This document shows positions 9,635 to 17,995 of a DNA stretch of 64,000 nt, piece by piece (position 1 is the first letter of the stretch; each line of letters opens with the position of its first letter). This stretch comes from Paraburkholderia sp. ZP32-5. GTDB taxonomy: Bacteria > Pseudomonadota > Gammaproteobacteria > Burkholderiales > Burkholderiaceae. The stretch spans positions 744,001-808,000 of the forward strand of contig NZ_JAJEJP010000003.1 in assembly GCF_021390495.1 (NCBI RefSeq), given 5' to 3'. The notes under the pieces are model-generated. The model had not been told where the DNA came from. It saw only the letters and a program-made list of their open reading frames with translations, and ran no database searches. The position numbers and the translations under genes are program-made.

Positions 9635-10361
9635 ATGGCTTATACCGACACGCAGCTCTATATCAATGGGGAATGGCAGCACGCCGTCGAGCGCCGCTCG
9701 CTCCCAGTACACAATCCGGCGAGCGGCAGCGAAGTCGCACGTGTCGCGCATGCAAGCCGTGGTGACCTCGATCGCGCGCTGGCTTCGGCTCAGAATGGCT
9801 TCGAGACATGGCGAGATTTTACGCCAACGGAGCGCAGCAAAATCATGCGTAAAGCGGCCGACCTGATGCGTAATCGCGCCGACCTGATTGCCTCGCTCGT
9901 CACCACGGAGCAAGGCAAGCCATTGGGCGAGGCCACGGCCGAAGCGCTTGCAGCGGCAGACATCATCGACTGGTTTGCGGACGAAGGGCTGCGCAACTAC
10001 GGTCGACTGGTGCCGCACCGTACCAACATGGCGGTGCGGCAGATGGTGGTCAAGGATCTCGTTGGTCCGGTTGCCGCATTCACGCCATGGAATTTCCCGA
10101 TCAACCAGGTTGTACGCAAAGTCGCACATCTGATCACTCGTCCGATCATCCGGAAAATGACGTTCACGGGATCGACACCCGTCGGCAAGCAACTCGCATC
10201 GGTTACTGGGAAGCACATGAAGCGAGTGTCCATGGAGTTGGGCGGGCATGCGCCTGCGATCGTCTGCGATGATGCAGATATCGAGCTCTCCATCAATTGC
10301 ATCGCACTCGCGAAGTTCAGAAATGCAGGGCAAGTCTGCATCGCTCCGACGGGGTTTCTCG
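9635..10361 (+). pseudogene. Aldehyde dehydrogenase, internally deleted and truncated by an IS6-family element
   Basis: The reading frame starts normally ([19 protein letters not shown]) and follows the semialdehyde dehydrogenase pattern up to [18 protein letters not shown]. It then jumps directly to [11 protein letters not shown]. Compared with the intact homologue at 673-2109, about 53 residues are missing in frame, including the KPGEE cofactor-binding segment. The frame continues through MELGGHAP (general base Glu) to GQVCIAPT (nucleophile Cys) and ends where the insertion element begins at 10362. The C-terminal 40 percent is absent. I call it a non-functional remnant of the partner of the upstream alcohol dehydrogenase. 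Confidence 0.9.
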
Positions 10362-11178
10362 GGATCTGTCGCAATAAGGCGTTCTGCGATGCTGACGGGC
10401 CTTGAATGCGTGGCGTGAACGATGAACCAGAAGCTGAGTCCGGCAGTAGCAAAAGTGCACAAACGTTTGCATTATCCGCTGGACGTGATGTTGCTCTGCG
10501 TTCGGTGGTACGTGGCATATCCGCTGAGCCTGCGTTATCTCGAACAGATGATGGCCGAGCGCGGGCTTGCGGTCGATCATTCGACGGTTCATTGTTGGGC
10601 ACTCAAACTCTTGCCGGTCCTGGAGAAGGCGTTTCGACGGTGCAAACGGGCGGTCGGCAGGAGCTGGAGGATGGACGAGACCTACATTCGAAGCAGGGGT
10701 GAGTGGCGGTATCTTTACCGGGCTGTCGACAAGGCAGGCAACACCGTTGATTTTCTGCTGCGAGCCCGACGGGACAAGGCTGCGGCCCGGGCTTATTTCG
10801 AAAAGGCAATCGACCAGAATGACGAACCCGAGACCGTGACGATCGATAGGAGCGGATCGAATCTGGCTGCCTTGCAAGCGATCAACGCCAAGCGGGAAAC
10901 GCCAGTCAAGATCCGCCAGAAAAAGTATCTGAACAACGTTGTCGAACAGGATCACCGGGCCATCAAGCGTCGAACCCGCCCAATGATGGGTTTCAAGAAT
11001 TTGCGTTGCGCACGCATCATTCTGGGCGGAATCGAGACCATGCATATGATTCGCAAAGGTCAGATGAACAACGGCCGTAAGACACTCTCTCCCGTCCAGC
11101 AATTCTATTCACTCTCTGCATAAGCACTCCTTTTATTTCGGCGCTCTCGCCGGCCACCTACCTTATCGCGACAGAACC
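10362..11178 (+). mobile_element. IS6-family insertion sequence, complete, 817 bp
   Basis: The ends are near-perfect inverted repeats: GGATCTGTCGCAATAAGG at 10362-10379 and, on the opposite strand, GGTTCTGTCGCGATAAGG at 11178-11161 (16 of 18 match). The length and the single transposase gene are those of IS6/IS26-like elements. The 8-bp flanks (GTTTCTCG left, GTTCAGCG right) are not a duplication. The left flank is a truncated aldehyde dehydrogenase and the right flank is a truncated IS3-type transposase, so the element marks an adjacent deletion or rearrangement rather than a simple insertion. Confidence 0.92.
10422..11123 (+). CDS. IS6-family transposase
   Basis: The 233-residue length is that of IS26-like transposases. 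A short N-terminal helix-turn-helix region (LSLRYLEQMMAERGLAVDHS) is followed by the DDE catalytic core: first Asp in WRMDETYI, second Asp in TIDRSGSN, and Glu in NVVEQDHRAIK. The IS6 signature RTRPMMGFK is present. All three catalytic residues are intact, so the enzyme may be active. It fills most of the element between the two inverted repeats. Confidence 0.93.
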   Translation: MNQKLSPAVAKVHKRLHYPLDVMLLCVRWYVAYPLSLRYLEQMMAERGLAVDHSTVHCWALKLLPVLEKAFRRCKRAVGRSWRMDETYIRSRGEWRYLYRAVDKAGNTVDFLLRARRDKAAARAYFEKAIDQNDEPETVTIDRSGSNLAALQAINAKRETPVKIRQKKYLNNVVEQDHRAIKRRTRPMMGFKNLRCARIILGGIETMHMIRKGQMNNGRKTLSPVQQFYSLSA

Positions 11179-11879
11179 GTTCAGCGCGATACCGTTCGTC
11201 ATCGCCCATTGCGTGATCGCTTCACTCAGATACTCCGGGCCGTTATCGCACCGTGTCGCCATCGGCTTTCCATGCCAGCCGATGATCTAGTCCAGAGCCC
11301 GTATGAAGCGCGCCGAGGTAGCGAGAAGTCAATCTCGATGCCCAGCGTTTCCCAGTTGAAATCGTCGATCACGTTGAGAAGCCGGATACTGCGACCATCC
11401 TTTAACTGGTCGTGCATGAAGTCCATCGACCACACCTCATCCACCGACACCGGCACAAGCAGTGGCCGCGGCGCGTGGCATACAAGCCGCTTGCGAGGCC
11501 TGATGCGCAGGTTCAGCTCGAGCTCCCGGTAAATCAGGTACACACGCTTGTGGTTCCAACCAAAGCCCTTTACGTTGCGCAGGTACAGGACACACAGGCC
11601 AAAGCCCCAGTTGCGGTGATTGTCGGTTAGCTTCTGCGGCCAGTCGGCGATCTGCTCATTCTCTTCATTTCGCAGCCGCTCATAGCGGTAGCACGTCCAG
11701 CTGATGCCAAATGCCTCGCACGCAAGCCGCATCGATATGCCCCGGCGTGCTACTGCGTCTCTGGCCATCTCGCGGCGGGTAGATGGCCTCAATCTTTTTT
11801 TGCTAGCGCCTCCGCGACGATCTGGCCTTGATTTTCTCCTCGACGTACATCTTGCGCAGTCGCGCGTTCTCCGCTTCAA
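11179..11879 (-). pseudogene. IS3-family transposase orfB, disrupted
   Basis: The integrase-core region is recognisable: VWSMDFMHDQLKDGRS contains the first catalytic Asp and LLNVIDDFN the second. After EIDFSLP the frame shifts; in the neighbouring frame ALD-stop-IIGWHGKPMATRCDNGPEYLSEA continues, so there is both a frameshift and a CAG-to-TAG type stop where the family usually has Gln. The catalytic Glu (NGPEYLS) survives only in the shifted frame. The gene then ends abruptly at the IS6-family repeat, losing its last third. It is certainly non-functional. Confidence 0.85.
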
Positions 11880-12054
11880 GCTCCTTCATTCGCACCATCA
11901 GCGACACGTCCATGCCGCCGTACTTGCCGCGCCAGTTGTGGAACGTTGCCGTGCCGATACCCAGTTCGCGGCAGACCTCCGGTACGGCGATGCCTGACTC
12001 CACCCGCTTGAGCGCATCCATGATCTGGCTGTCTGTAAACTCCGACTTCTTCAT
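11803..12054 (-). pseudogene. IS3-family transposase orfA (helix-turn-helix subunit), altered 3' end
   Basis: The 83-residue frame begins MKKSEFTDSQIMDALKRVES and has the expected helix-turn-helix (VPEVCRELGIGTATFHNWR) and leucine-zipper region (MKELEAENARLRKMYVEEK). The family normally ends in AEALAKK just before the frameshift site. Here one base appears lost, giving KARSSRRR and an early stop. With orfB truncated, the pair cannot make transposase. Confidence 0.8.
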
Positions 12055-12117
12055 TGCGTAGAACGCCCTTCGCTGGAAATTCTACTTCTGATCCCACTTA
12101 ATGAAGGGGCGGATTAC

Positions 12118-12497
12118 CGCCGAGCGACTTGCCTCGATCAGCAGCACTTGCATCTAACAGACCTCGATATCGCCGTTCGTGATCGACATCGACTACCTGA
12201 CGGCAGGCAAAAAGCGACTACGATCATGCGCAGCACGGCGAGCGCTGAGCGCCGGACCTGACTAACCACAGCTTTTCCCGAACAGACGAAGCACAGCCAT
12301 CTCGATCCGAGATGGGCCTATCGCGATCCTGTATTTCCGCCCTGCCATCCGCGCGAATAGACTTCCCGTTACCCGTAGTCGTCAAGCGACGATGCGTCGA
12401 AGGCCACTACCGGTGGCCGATCCGCTCCAACCGTAGCCCGCATATCGGCGGATGACCGGCGGAGCGCGCAAACCACACAAGGTTCATGGAGACAGAA
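12118..12497. other. Intergenic region upstream of the indolepyruvate oxidoreductase
   Basis: About 380 bases between the IS3 remnant and the next gene. I see no coherent reading frame. The promoter of the large oxidoreductase must lie here or have been supplied by the insertion elements. The boundary of mobile DNA inside this region is not resolved. Confidence 0.4.
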
Positions 12498-15400
12498 ATG
12501 GATGCGACCCGGCTCGAGTCCCCCGATATGGGCGGCTCGTCTGATGCCACTTTGATGTACGCCGATGTAAAGCTTGATGACAAATATACGAAGATTTCCG
12601 GGCGCGTATTTCTGTCCGGTGTTCAGGCGCTCGTCCGTCTTCCCATTATTCAACGTTTGCGCGATCAGGCGAATAGCCTGAACACGGCCGGGTTTATTTC
12701 CGGCTACCGCGGCTCGCCATTGGGCGGCTTTGACGAAGCGCTGTGGAAAGCACAGAAATATCTCGACGCGAACCACGTCAAGTTCCAGCCGGGAGTTAAT
12801 GAAGATCTCGCCGCCACGTCCGTATGGGGTACGCAGCAGGTGAAACTGCTCGGCGATTCCGACTATGACGGCGTATTCGCGATGTGGTACGGCAAAGGTC
12901 CGGGTGTCGATCGCTGTGGCGATGTGTTCAAGCATATGAACTATGCCGGCATGTCAAAGCATGGCGGCGTGCTGCTGGTCGCCGCCGACGATCACGGTGC
13001 GTATTCATCGACGCTGCCGCATCAATCTGAGCACGCGTTTTCGGCGGCGATGATTCCCGTGCTGTATCCGTCCAATGTCGAGGAATATCTGACGCTCGGT
13101 CTGCATGGCTGGGCGATGTCCCGCTTTTCCGGCTGCGCGGTTGCATTCAAGGCATTGGCGGACACCGTCGAGTCAAGTGCGACGGTCGACGCCGATCCAT
13201 TCAAGCTCAAAACGGTGATTCCGGACGATTTCGTGCTGCCCGAAGGCGGTCTACATGCACGGCTTTCGCAGGACCCGCTCGGTGTCCAGGCGCGCAAGCA
13301 GGAAGCGCTGATGCAGGACTACAAGATTTATGCCGCGCTCGCTTACGCTCGCGCGAACCGCCTGAACCATGTGACGATCGATTCGCCCAGCGCACGGCTC
13401 GGCATCATTGCGTCGGGCAAGTCGTATGTCGACGTGATGGAAGCGCTCGAAGAACTCGGCATCGACGCCGACACGGCCGCTGAAATCGGCCTGCGCGTAT
13501 TCAAGGTGGCGATGCCGTGGCCGCTTGAGCCGGAAGGGGTGCGCGAATTCGCGGATGGGCTGGAGGAAATTCTGGTCGTCGAGGAAAAGCGGCAGATCGT
13601 CGAATATCAGTTGAAGGAGCAGCTATACAACTGGAAGGAAAACGTACGGCCGCGCGTCGTCGGCAAATTCGATGAAAGCGGAGAATGGGCTGGCTCGCGC
13701 GGCGAGTGGCTGCTGAGCGCGAAAACCGATTTTTCCGTCGCACAGATTGCGCGTGTGATTGCTGGCCGTATTGCGCGCTTTCATTCGAGCAACACGATCG
13801 CGGCGCGCCTGCAGTTCATCGACGACAAGGAACGGATGCTGTCGCGCTCGTTCGCCGCGCCTACACGTCCCGCCTATTATTGTTCCGGGTGTCCGCACAA
13901 CACGTCGACGAAGGTACCGGAAGGCAGTTTCGCGCTCGCCGGCATTGGTTGCCATGTGATGGCGACGGCCATCTACCCCGAGCACAACAGGACGACCACG
14001 CATATGGGTGGCGAAGGCGCACCGTGGATCGGTCAGGCGCCGTTCTCGAAAGTGCGCCACGTGTTTGCGAATCTCGGCGACGGCACTTATTTTCACTCTG
14101 GCTCGCTCGCGATTCGCGCCGCGGTTGCGGCACGCGTCAATATCACCTACAAGGTCCTCTATAACGACGCAGTGGCGATGACGGGCGGGCAGCCCGTGGA
14201 CGGCACGATCTCCGTCGACCGGATTGCGCGGCAACTCGCGGCTGAAGGCGTGAAGCGCGTCGCGATCGTGACGGAAGATCTCGGCCGTTACGCGTCGCGA
14301 GCGAGCTTTCCGGATATCGCGACGTTCAATGACCGCAAGGATCTCGACGCGATCCAGCAGGAACTGCGCAAGGTCGAGGGCGTGACGGTGCTCGTCTACG
14401 ATCAGACTTGCGCGGCCGAAAAGCGTCGTCGTCGCAAGAAAAAACAGTTTCCCGATCCGGACCAGCGGCTCTTCATCAACGATGCCGTATGCGAAGGATG
14501 CGGCGATTGCGGCGCGCGCTCGAACTGCACGTCGCTGTTGCCGCTGGAAACGTCCACCGGCCGCAAACGGGTCATCGATCAGTCGGCATGCAACAAGGAC
14601 TTTTCATGCGTCAACGGCTTTTGCCCGAGCTTCGTCACCGTCAAGGGCGGTACGCTGCGCAGGAAAGCGGTGGTTGACTGCGCAAGCCTCGACGCGCTCG
14701 GCGCATTGCCGGCAGTCACGTTGCCCTCCTGCGACGACGCTTACAACGTACTGGTCAACGGCATCGGCGGCACCGGGGTGATCACAATCGGCGCGTTGCT
14801 CGGTATGGCCGCGCACCTGGAAGGCAAAGGCGTGTCGGTGCTGGACATGACCGGCATGTCGCAGAAGAACGGCGCAGTCACGTCGCACGTCAGGTTTTCG
14901 CGGCTACCAGAAAACAGAATCGCCGCGCGGATTCCCGCCGGAGAGGCGGATCTGATTCTCGGTTGTGATCTGCTGACCGCGGGCGGACAGGAAGCGATCG
15001 CGAAGATGCGCCGCGGGCGGACCGCAGCGGTCGTCAACCGGCACAAGCAGCCGACCGGCGCGTTCGCGAAAGATCCGGACTGGGTGTATCCGGAACAGGA
15101 ACTGATCCAGTTGATTACCGATTCGGTCGGCGACAGCGCACAGTTTATCGATGCAACGACGATTGCCACCGCGCTGATGGGCGATTCGATCGCGACAAAC
15201 CTGTTTATGCTCGGCTTTGCATTCCAGAAGGGCTATATCCCGGTCGGCGAGACCGCGATCAATCGCGCGATCCAACTGAATGGCGTCGCCGTCGATGCGA
15301 ACAGGAAAGCGTTTGCATGGGGACGTCACGCGGCCGTTGACGTGGAACGCGTCAGCGCGCTGGCCACGCCGCCGCAGACCGTCACCATTTCATTCCCGCC

Positions 15401-16052
15401 GACGCTGGATCGGCAGATCGACGAGCGGATGAGAGAATTGACCGCATATCAGAATTCCGCCTATGCGAAGCAGTATCGCGATTTCGTCGACTACGTGCGC
15501 GTACAGGAAAAGCGGCTCACGGGTGGCAGCAAGCTGACAGCGGCAGTCGCCAAGTACTACTTCAAGCTGATGGCATACAAGGATGAGTACGAGGTCGCTC
15601 GTCTCTATACCGATGGCAGGTTTCTCGACAAACTGCATGCGCAGTTCGAAGGAAAGGTGTCGCTCAGATTCAATCTGGCGCCGCCGCTGCTGGCTAAAGC
15701 CGACGCCACTGGCCGCCCGATAAAAAAGGAATATGGCCCATGGATGTGGCAGGTGATGCGCGGGCTCGCGCAGCTGAAATGCTTGCGGGGTACGTGGTTC
15801 GACCCGTTTGGTCATACGGGCGAACGCAAGATGGAGCGTCGTCTGATTGTCGAGTATCGGCACAGCATCGAGAAGCTGCTGGCGGGACTCGATGCGTCGA
15901 ATCTCGCGCAGGCGGTGGAGGAGGCCAGTTGGCCTGAACGGGTGCGCGGATTCGGACACGTGAAGGAGGCAAGCCTGGCCGCGGTGGCCGCCCAGCGCGA
16001 GGGCCGTGCACGAATCGACGATCAACAGATGGAGCAGCGTCTCGCTGGCTGA
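12498..16052 (+). CDS. Indolepyruvate ferredoxin oxidoreductase, fused single-chain form
   Basis: The ATG at 12498 follows GGAG at 12488-12491 with a six-base spacer; an ATG at 12486 is the alternative. The 1184-residue protein fuses the subunits of archaeal IorAB. The N-terminal pyruvate:ferredoxin-oxidoreductase-like region is followed by a thiamine diphosphate module (GDGTYFHSGSLAIRAA, then YNDAVAMTGGQP), cysteine motifs CSGCPHN and CEGCGDCGARSNC for iron-sulfur clusters, and a gamma-type domain (NGIGGTGVITIGALLGMAA). The reaction is CoA-dependent oxidative decarboxylation of aryl- or branched-chain 2-oxoacids with ferredoxin as acceptor. The next gene starts 14 bases on, indicating an operon with acetohydroxyacid synthase. 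Confidence 0.9.
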   Translation: MDATRLESPDMGGSSDATLMYADVKLDDKYTKISGRVFLSGVQALVRLPIIQRLRDQANSLNTAGFISGYRGSPLGGFDEALWKAQKYLDANHVKFQPGVNEDLAATSVWGTQQVKLLGDSDYDGVFAMWYGKGPGVDRCGDVFKHMNYAGMSKHGGVLLVAADDHGAYSSTLPHQSEHAFSAAMIPVLYPSNVEEYLTLGLHGWAMSRFSGCAVAFKALADTVESSATVDADPFKLKTVIPDDFVLPEGGLHARLSQDPLGVQARKQEALMQDYKIYAALAYARANRLNHVTIDSPSARLGIIASGKSYVDVMEALEELGIDADTAAEIGLRVFKVAMPWPLEPEGVREFADGLEEILVVEEKRQIVEYQLKEQLYNWKENVRPRVVGKFDESGEWAGSRGEWLLSAKTDFSVAQIARVIAGRIARFHSSNTIAARLQFIDDKERMLSRSFAAPTRPAYYCSGCPHNTSTKVPEGSFALAGIGCHVMATAIYPEHNRTTTHMGGEGAPWIGQAPFSKVRHVFANLGDGTYFHSGSLAIRAAVAARVNITYKVLYNDAVAMTGGQPVDGTISVDRIARQLAAEGVKRVAIVTEDLGRYASRASFPDIATFNDRKDLDAIQQELRKVEGVTVLVYDQTCAAEKRRRRKKKQFPDPDQRLFINDAVCEGCGDCGARSNCTSLLPLETSTGRKRVIDQSACNKDFSCVNGFCPSFVTVKGGTLRRKAVVDCASLDALGALPAVTLPSCDDAYNVLVNGIGGTGVITIGALLGMAAHLEGKGVSVLDMTGMSQKNGAVTSHVRFSRLPENRIAARIPAGEADLILGCDLLTAGGQEAIAKMRRGRTAAVVNRHKQPTGAFAKDPDWVYPEQELIQLITDSVGDSAQFIDATTIATALMGDSIATNLFMLGFAFQKGYIPVGETAINRAIQLNGVAVDANRKAFAWGRHAAVDVERVSALATPPQTVTISFPPTLDRQIDERMRELTAYQNSAYAKQYRDFVDYVRVQEKRLTGGSKLTAAVAKYYFKLMAYKDEYEVARLYTDGRFLDKLHAQFEGKVSLRFNLAPPLLAKADATGRPIKKEYGPWMWQVMRGLAQLKCLRGTWFDPFGHTGERKMERRLIVEYRHSIEKLLAGLDASNLAQAVEEASWPERVRGFGHVKEASLAAVAAQREGRARIDDQQMEQRLAG

Positions 16053-16066
16053 CGTGCGGGTGAAAG

Positions 16067-17908
16067 ATGGAGACATGTGAGCGAGACAGGGAGACTGCCA
16101 GGGAGACAGCCAGCAGTCACACGGGCGCGCCGACGCCTGCGAGTACGGAATACGCGCTGCCGCGACAGCAGGCGCCAGGTGAGCCGCGCAGCGGCGCTGC
16201 CGTTCTGATCGAAACACTCGTCAGATGCGGTGTCGACACTGTATTCGGCTATCCGGGCGGCGCGGTGTTGCCGCTTTACGATGCACTGCATGCCGATGGC
16301 CGCCTGCGACATGTGCTGGTTCGGCACGAACAGGCGGCCGTACATGCCGCCGAAGGCTATGCGCGCTCATCCGGCAGAGTCGGCGTGGTGTTCGTGACGT
16401 CGGGGCCGGGCGTCGCTAACACGGTGTCGGGCCTGCTCGATGCAATGGCCGATTCGGTGCCGGTGCTGTGCATCAGCGGGCAGGTCGCGACCAGCTCGAT
16501 CGGCACCGACGCGTTCCAGGAGTGTGACGCGATGGGCATTACGCGGCCCGTCACCAAATGGTCGCGGCAAATCCGCAACGTGGGCGAAATTGCGTGTCTT
16601 TGCGAGAAAGCGCTGAGGGTTGCGGCAAGCGGGCGGCCAGGACCCGTGCTGCTCGATTTTCCGAAAGACATGCAGGCTGCTATGACCGTCTTGCACGAGA
16701 ATTCGAGCGACACGCATGATCTGCATCGATATACTGCATCGCAAAAGCCGGCCCATAAAGGGTCGATCATGGAAGCGCTTGCGTTGATACGGGCAGCGAA
16801 GCGCCCGGTCTTCTACGGTGGGGGCGGGCTTGTGATTTCCGGCGACGAGGCGTGCGCGGCGTTTGCGTCGCTCGTCAGGGAGACTGGTGCGCCGTGCACG
16901 TTGACGCTGATGGGGCTAGGCGCGTTTCCGGCCAGCGATGCGCATTTCCTCGGCATGCTAGGCATGCACGGCTCCGTCGAAGCAAATCTCGCGATGCACC
17001 ACGCGGATCTGGTCGTGTGCGTCGGCGCGCGCTTCGACGATCGTGTGACCGGCAAGCTGGACGGCTTCTGCCCGAACGCGAAATTCGTGCATATCGACAT
17101 CGATCCGACTTCGATCAACAAGGTTGTCAAAGCCGATGTGCCTATCGTGGCGGACTGTCTCGATGCACTGATCGCGCTGCGCCAGGCGCTCGCGGCGAAC
17201 GGCGGCGTGCACCGCGCAAGGCTCAATAGCTGGTGGAGACTGATTGGCAAATGGCGTGCGCTGCGCTCTTTTCACGTCTTGCCGCGACGGGACGAAATTC
17301 TTCCGCAGGTTTTGCTTCAAACACTTGCCGCTCGCCTGAACGGGCTCGATGCGTTCATTACCACGGACGTTGGCCAACACCAGATGTGGGCCGCGCAGCA
17401 TCTGCCGATTGAACTGCCGCGCCGTTTCATCAGCTCCGGCGGTGCGGGAACGATGGGTTTCGGTTTGCCGGCGGCGATCGGCGCGAAGATCGCTCATCCC
17501 GGCAAGCCGGTCATCTGCATTTCGGGCGACGCGTCCGTTCTGATGAACATCCAGGAACTATCGAGCGCGAAGCAGCACGAATGCGACGTCAAGCTGATTA
17601 TTTCGAACAACGGCTACATGGGCATGGTCCGCCAGTGGCAGGAACTGAATTACGGTGGCCGGTATAGCCACAGCTATACCGATGCATTGCCTGATTTCGT
17701 CGCTTTGGCGCATGCGTTCGGCTGGCAAGCGGCAAAAGCCAACGACCCGGCATCGCTCGACGCCGCAATCGACGCATGCATGAATACGAGCGGGCCCTAT
17801 CTGCTCGATGTTCGCGTTGCCGCGCAAGCCAATTGCTTTCCGATGGTTCCAGCGGGAATGGCGCACCACCAGATCATGTTGTCCGAGCAGCGCTGGTATG
17901 GGCCGTAA
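16067..17908 (+). CDS. ilvB: Acetohydroxyacid (acetolactate) synthase large subunit
   Basis: A 613-residue thiamine diphosphate enzyme. The catalytic Glu is in VRHEQAAVHAAEGYAR, the FAD-region arm includes VGARFDDRVTGKLDGF, and the ThDP/Mg2+ motif is GDASVLMNIQEL...NNGYMGM, followed by VRQWQE as in biosynthetic synthases. The reaction joins two pyruvates, or pyruvate and 2-oxobutyrate, to acetohydroxyacids. The first 45 residues are an extra low-complexity arm containing RETARETA, encoded by a 12-bp tandem duplication. No ilvN-type regulatory subunit is adjacent, so this may be a catabolic or stand-alone paralogue. The symbol is by family only. Confidence 0.85.
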   Translation: METCERDRETARETASSHTGAPTPASTEYALPRQQAPGEPRSGAAVLIETLVRCGVDTVFGYPGGAVLPLYDALHADGRLRHVLVRHEQAAVHAAEGYARSSGRVGVVFVTSGPGVANTVSGLLDAMADSVPVLCISGQVATSSIGTDAFQECDAMGITRPVTKWSRQIRNVGEIACLCEKALRVAASGRPGPVLLDFPKDMQAAMTVLHENSSDTHDLHRYTASQKPAHKGSIMEALALIRAAKRPVFYGGGGLVISGDEACAAFASLVRETGAPCTLTLMGLGAFPASDAHFLGMLGMHGSVEANLAMHHADLVVCVGARFDDRVTGKLDGFCPNAKFVHIDIDPTSINKVVKADVPIVADCLDALIALRQALAANGGVHRARLNSWWRLIGKWRALRSFHVLPRRDEILPQVLLQTLAARLNGLDAFITTDVGQHQMWAAQHLPIELPRRFISSGGAGTMGFGLPAAIGAKIAHPGKPVICISGDASVLMNIQELSSAKQHECDVKLIISNNGYMGMVRQWQELNYGGRYSHSYTDALPDFVALAHAFGWQAAKANDPASLDAAIDACMNTSGPYLLDVRVAAQANCFPMVPAGMAHHQIMLSEQRWYGP

Positions 17909-17995
17909 CGCATGGTCGACGACTCGCCGCCACGCCGGTAGTTTCGCGGTTGTGTCGCACCAGAAGATATTCGACGAAGACTTGAAGGAGACAAA

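Larger units (their letters stand above)
11179..12117 (-). mobile_element. IS3-family (IS407-like) insertion sequence remnant
   Basis: An orfA and an orfB in the typical overlapping order lie on the minus strand, with a run of seven A (11795-11801 on this strand as T) at the programmed frameshift position. The orfB end has been lost at the junction with the IS6-family right repeat at 11178. The other terminus should lie just upstream of orfA, around 12097-12117, but I could not identify an inverted repeat because its partner is deleted. The upper boundary is therefore approximate. Confidence 0.75.

Noticed and set aside
10362..12117. A single composite transposon made of IS6 and IS3
   Set aside because: The elements belong to different families, there is no second IS6 copy in the window and the junction shows deletion, not cargo capture.
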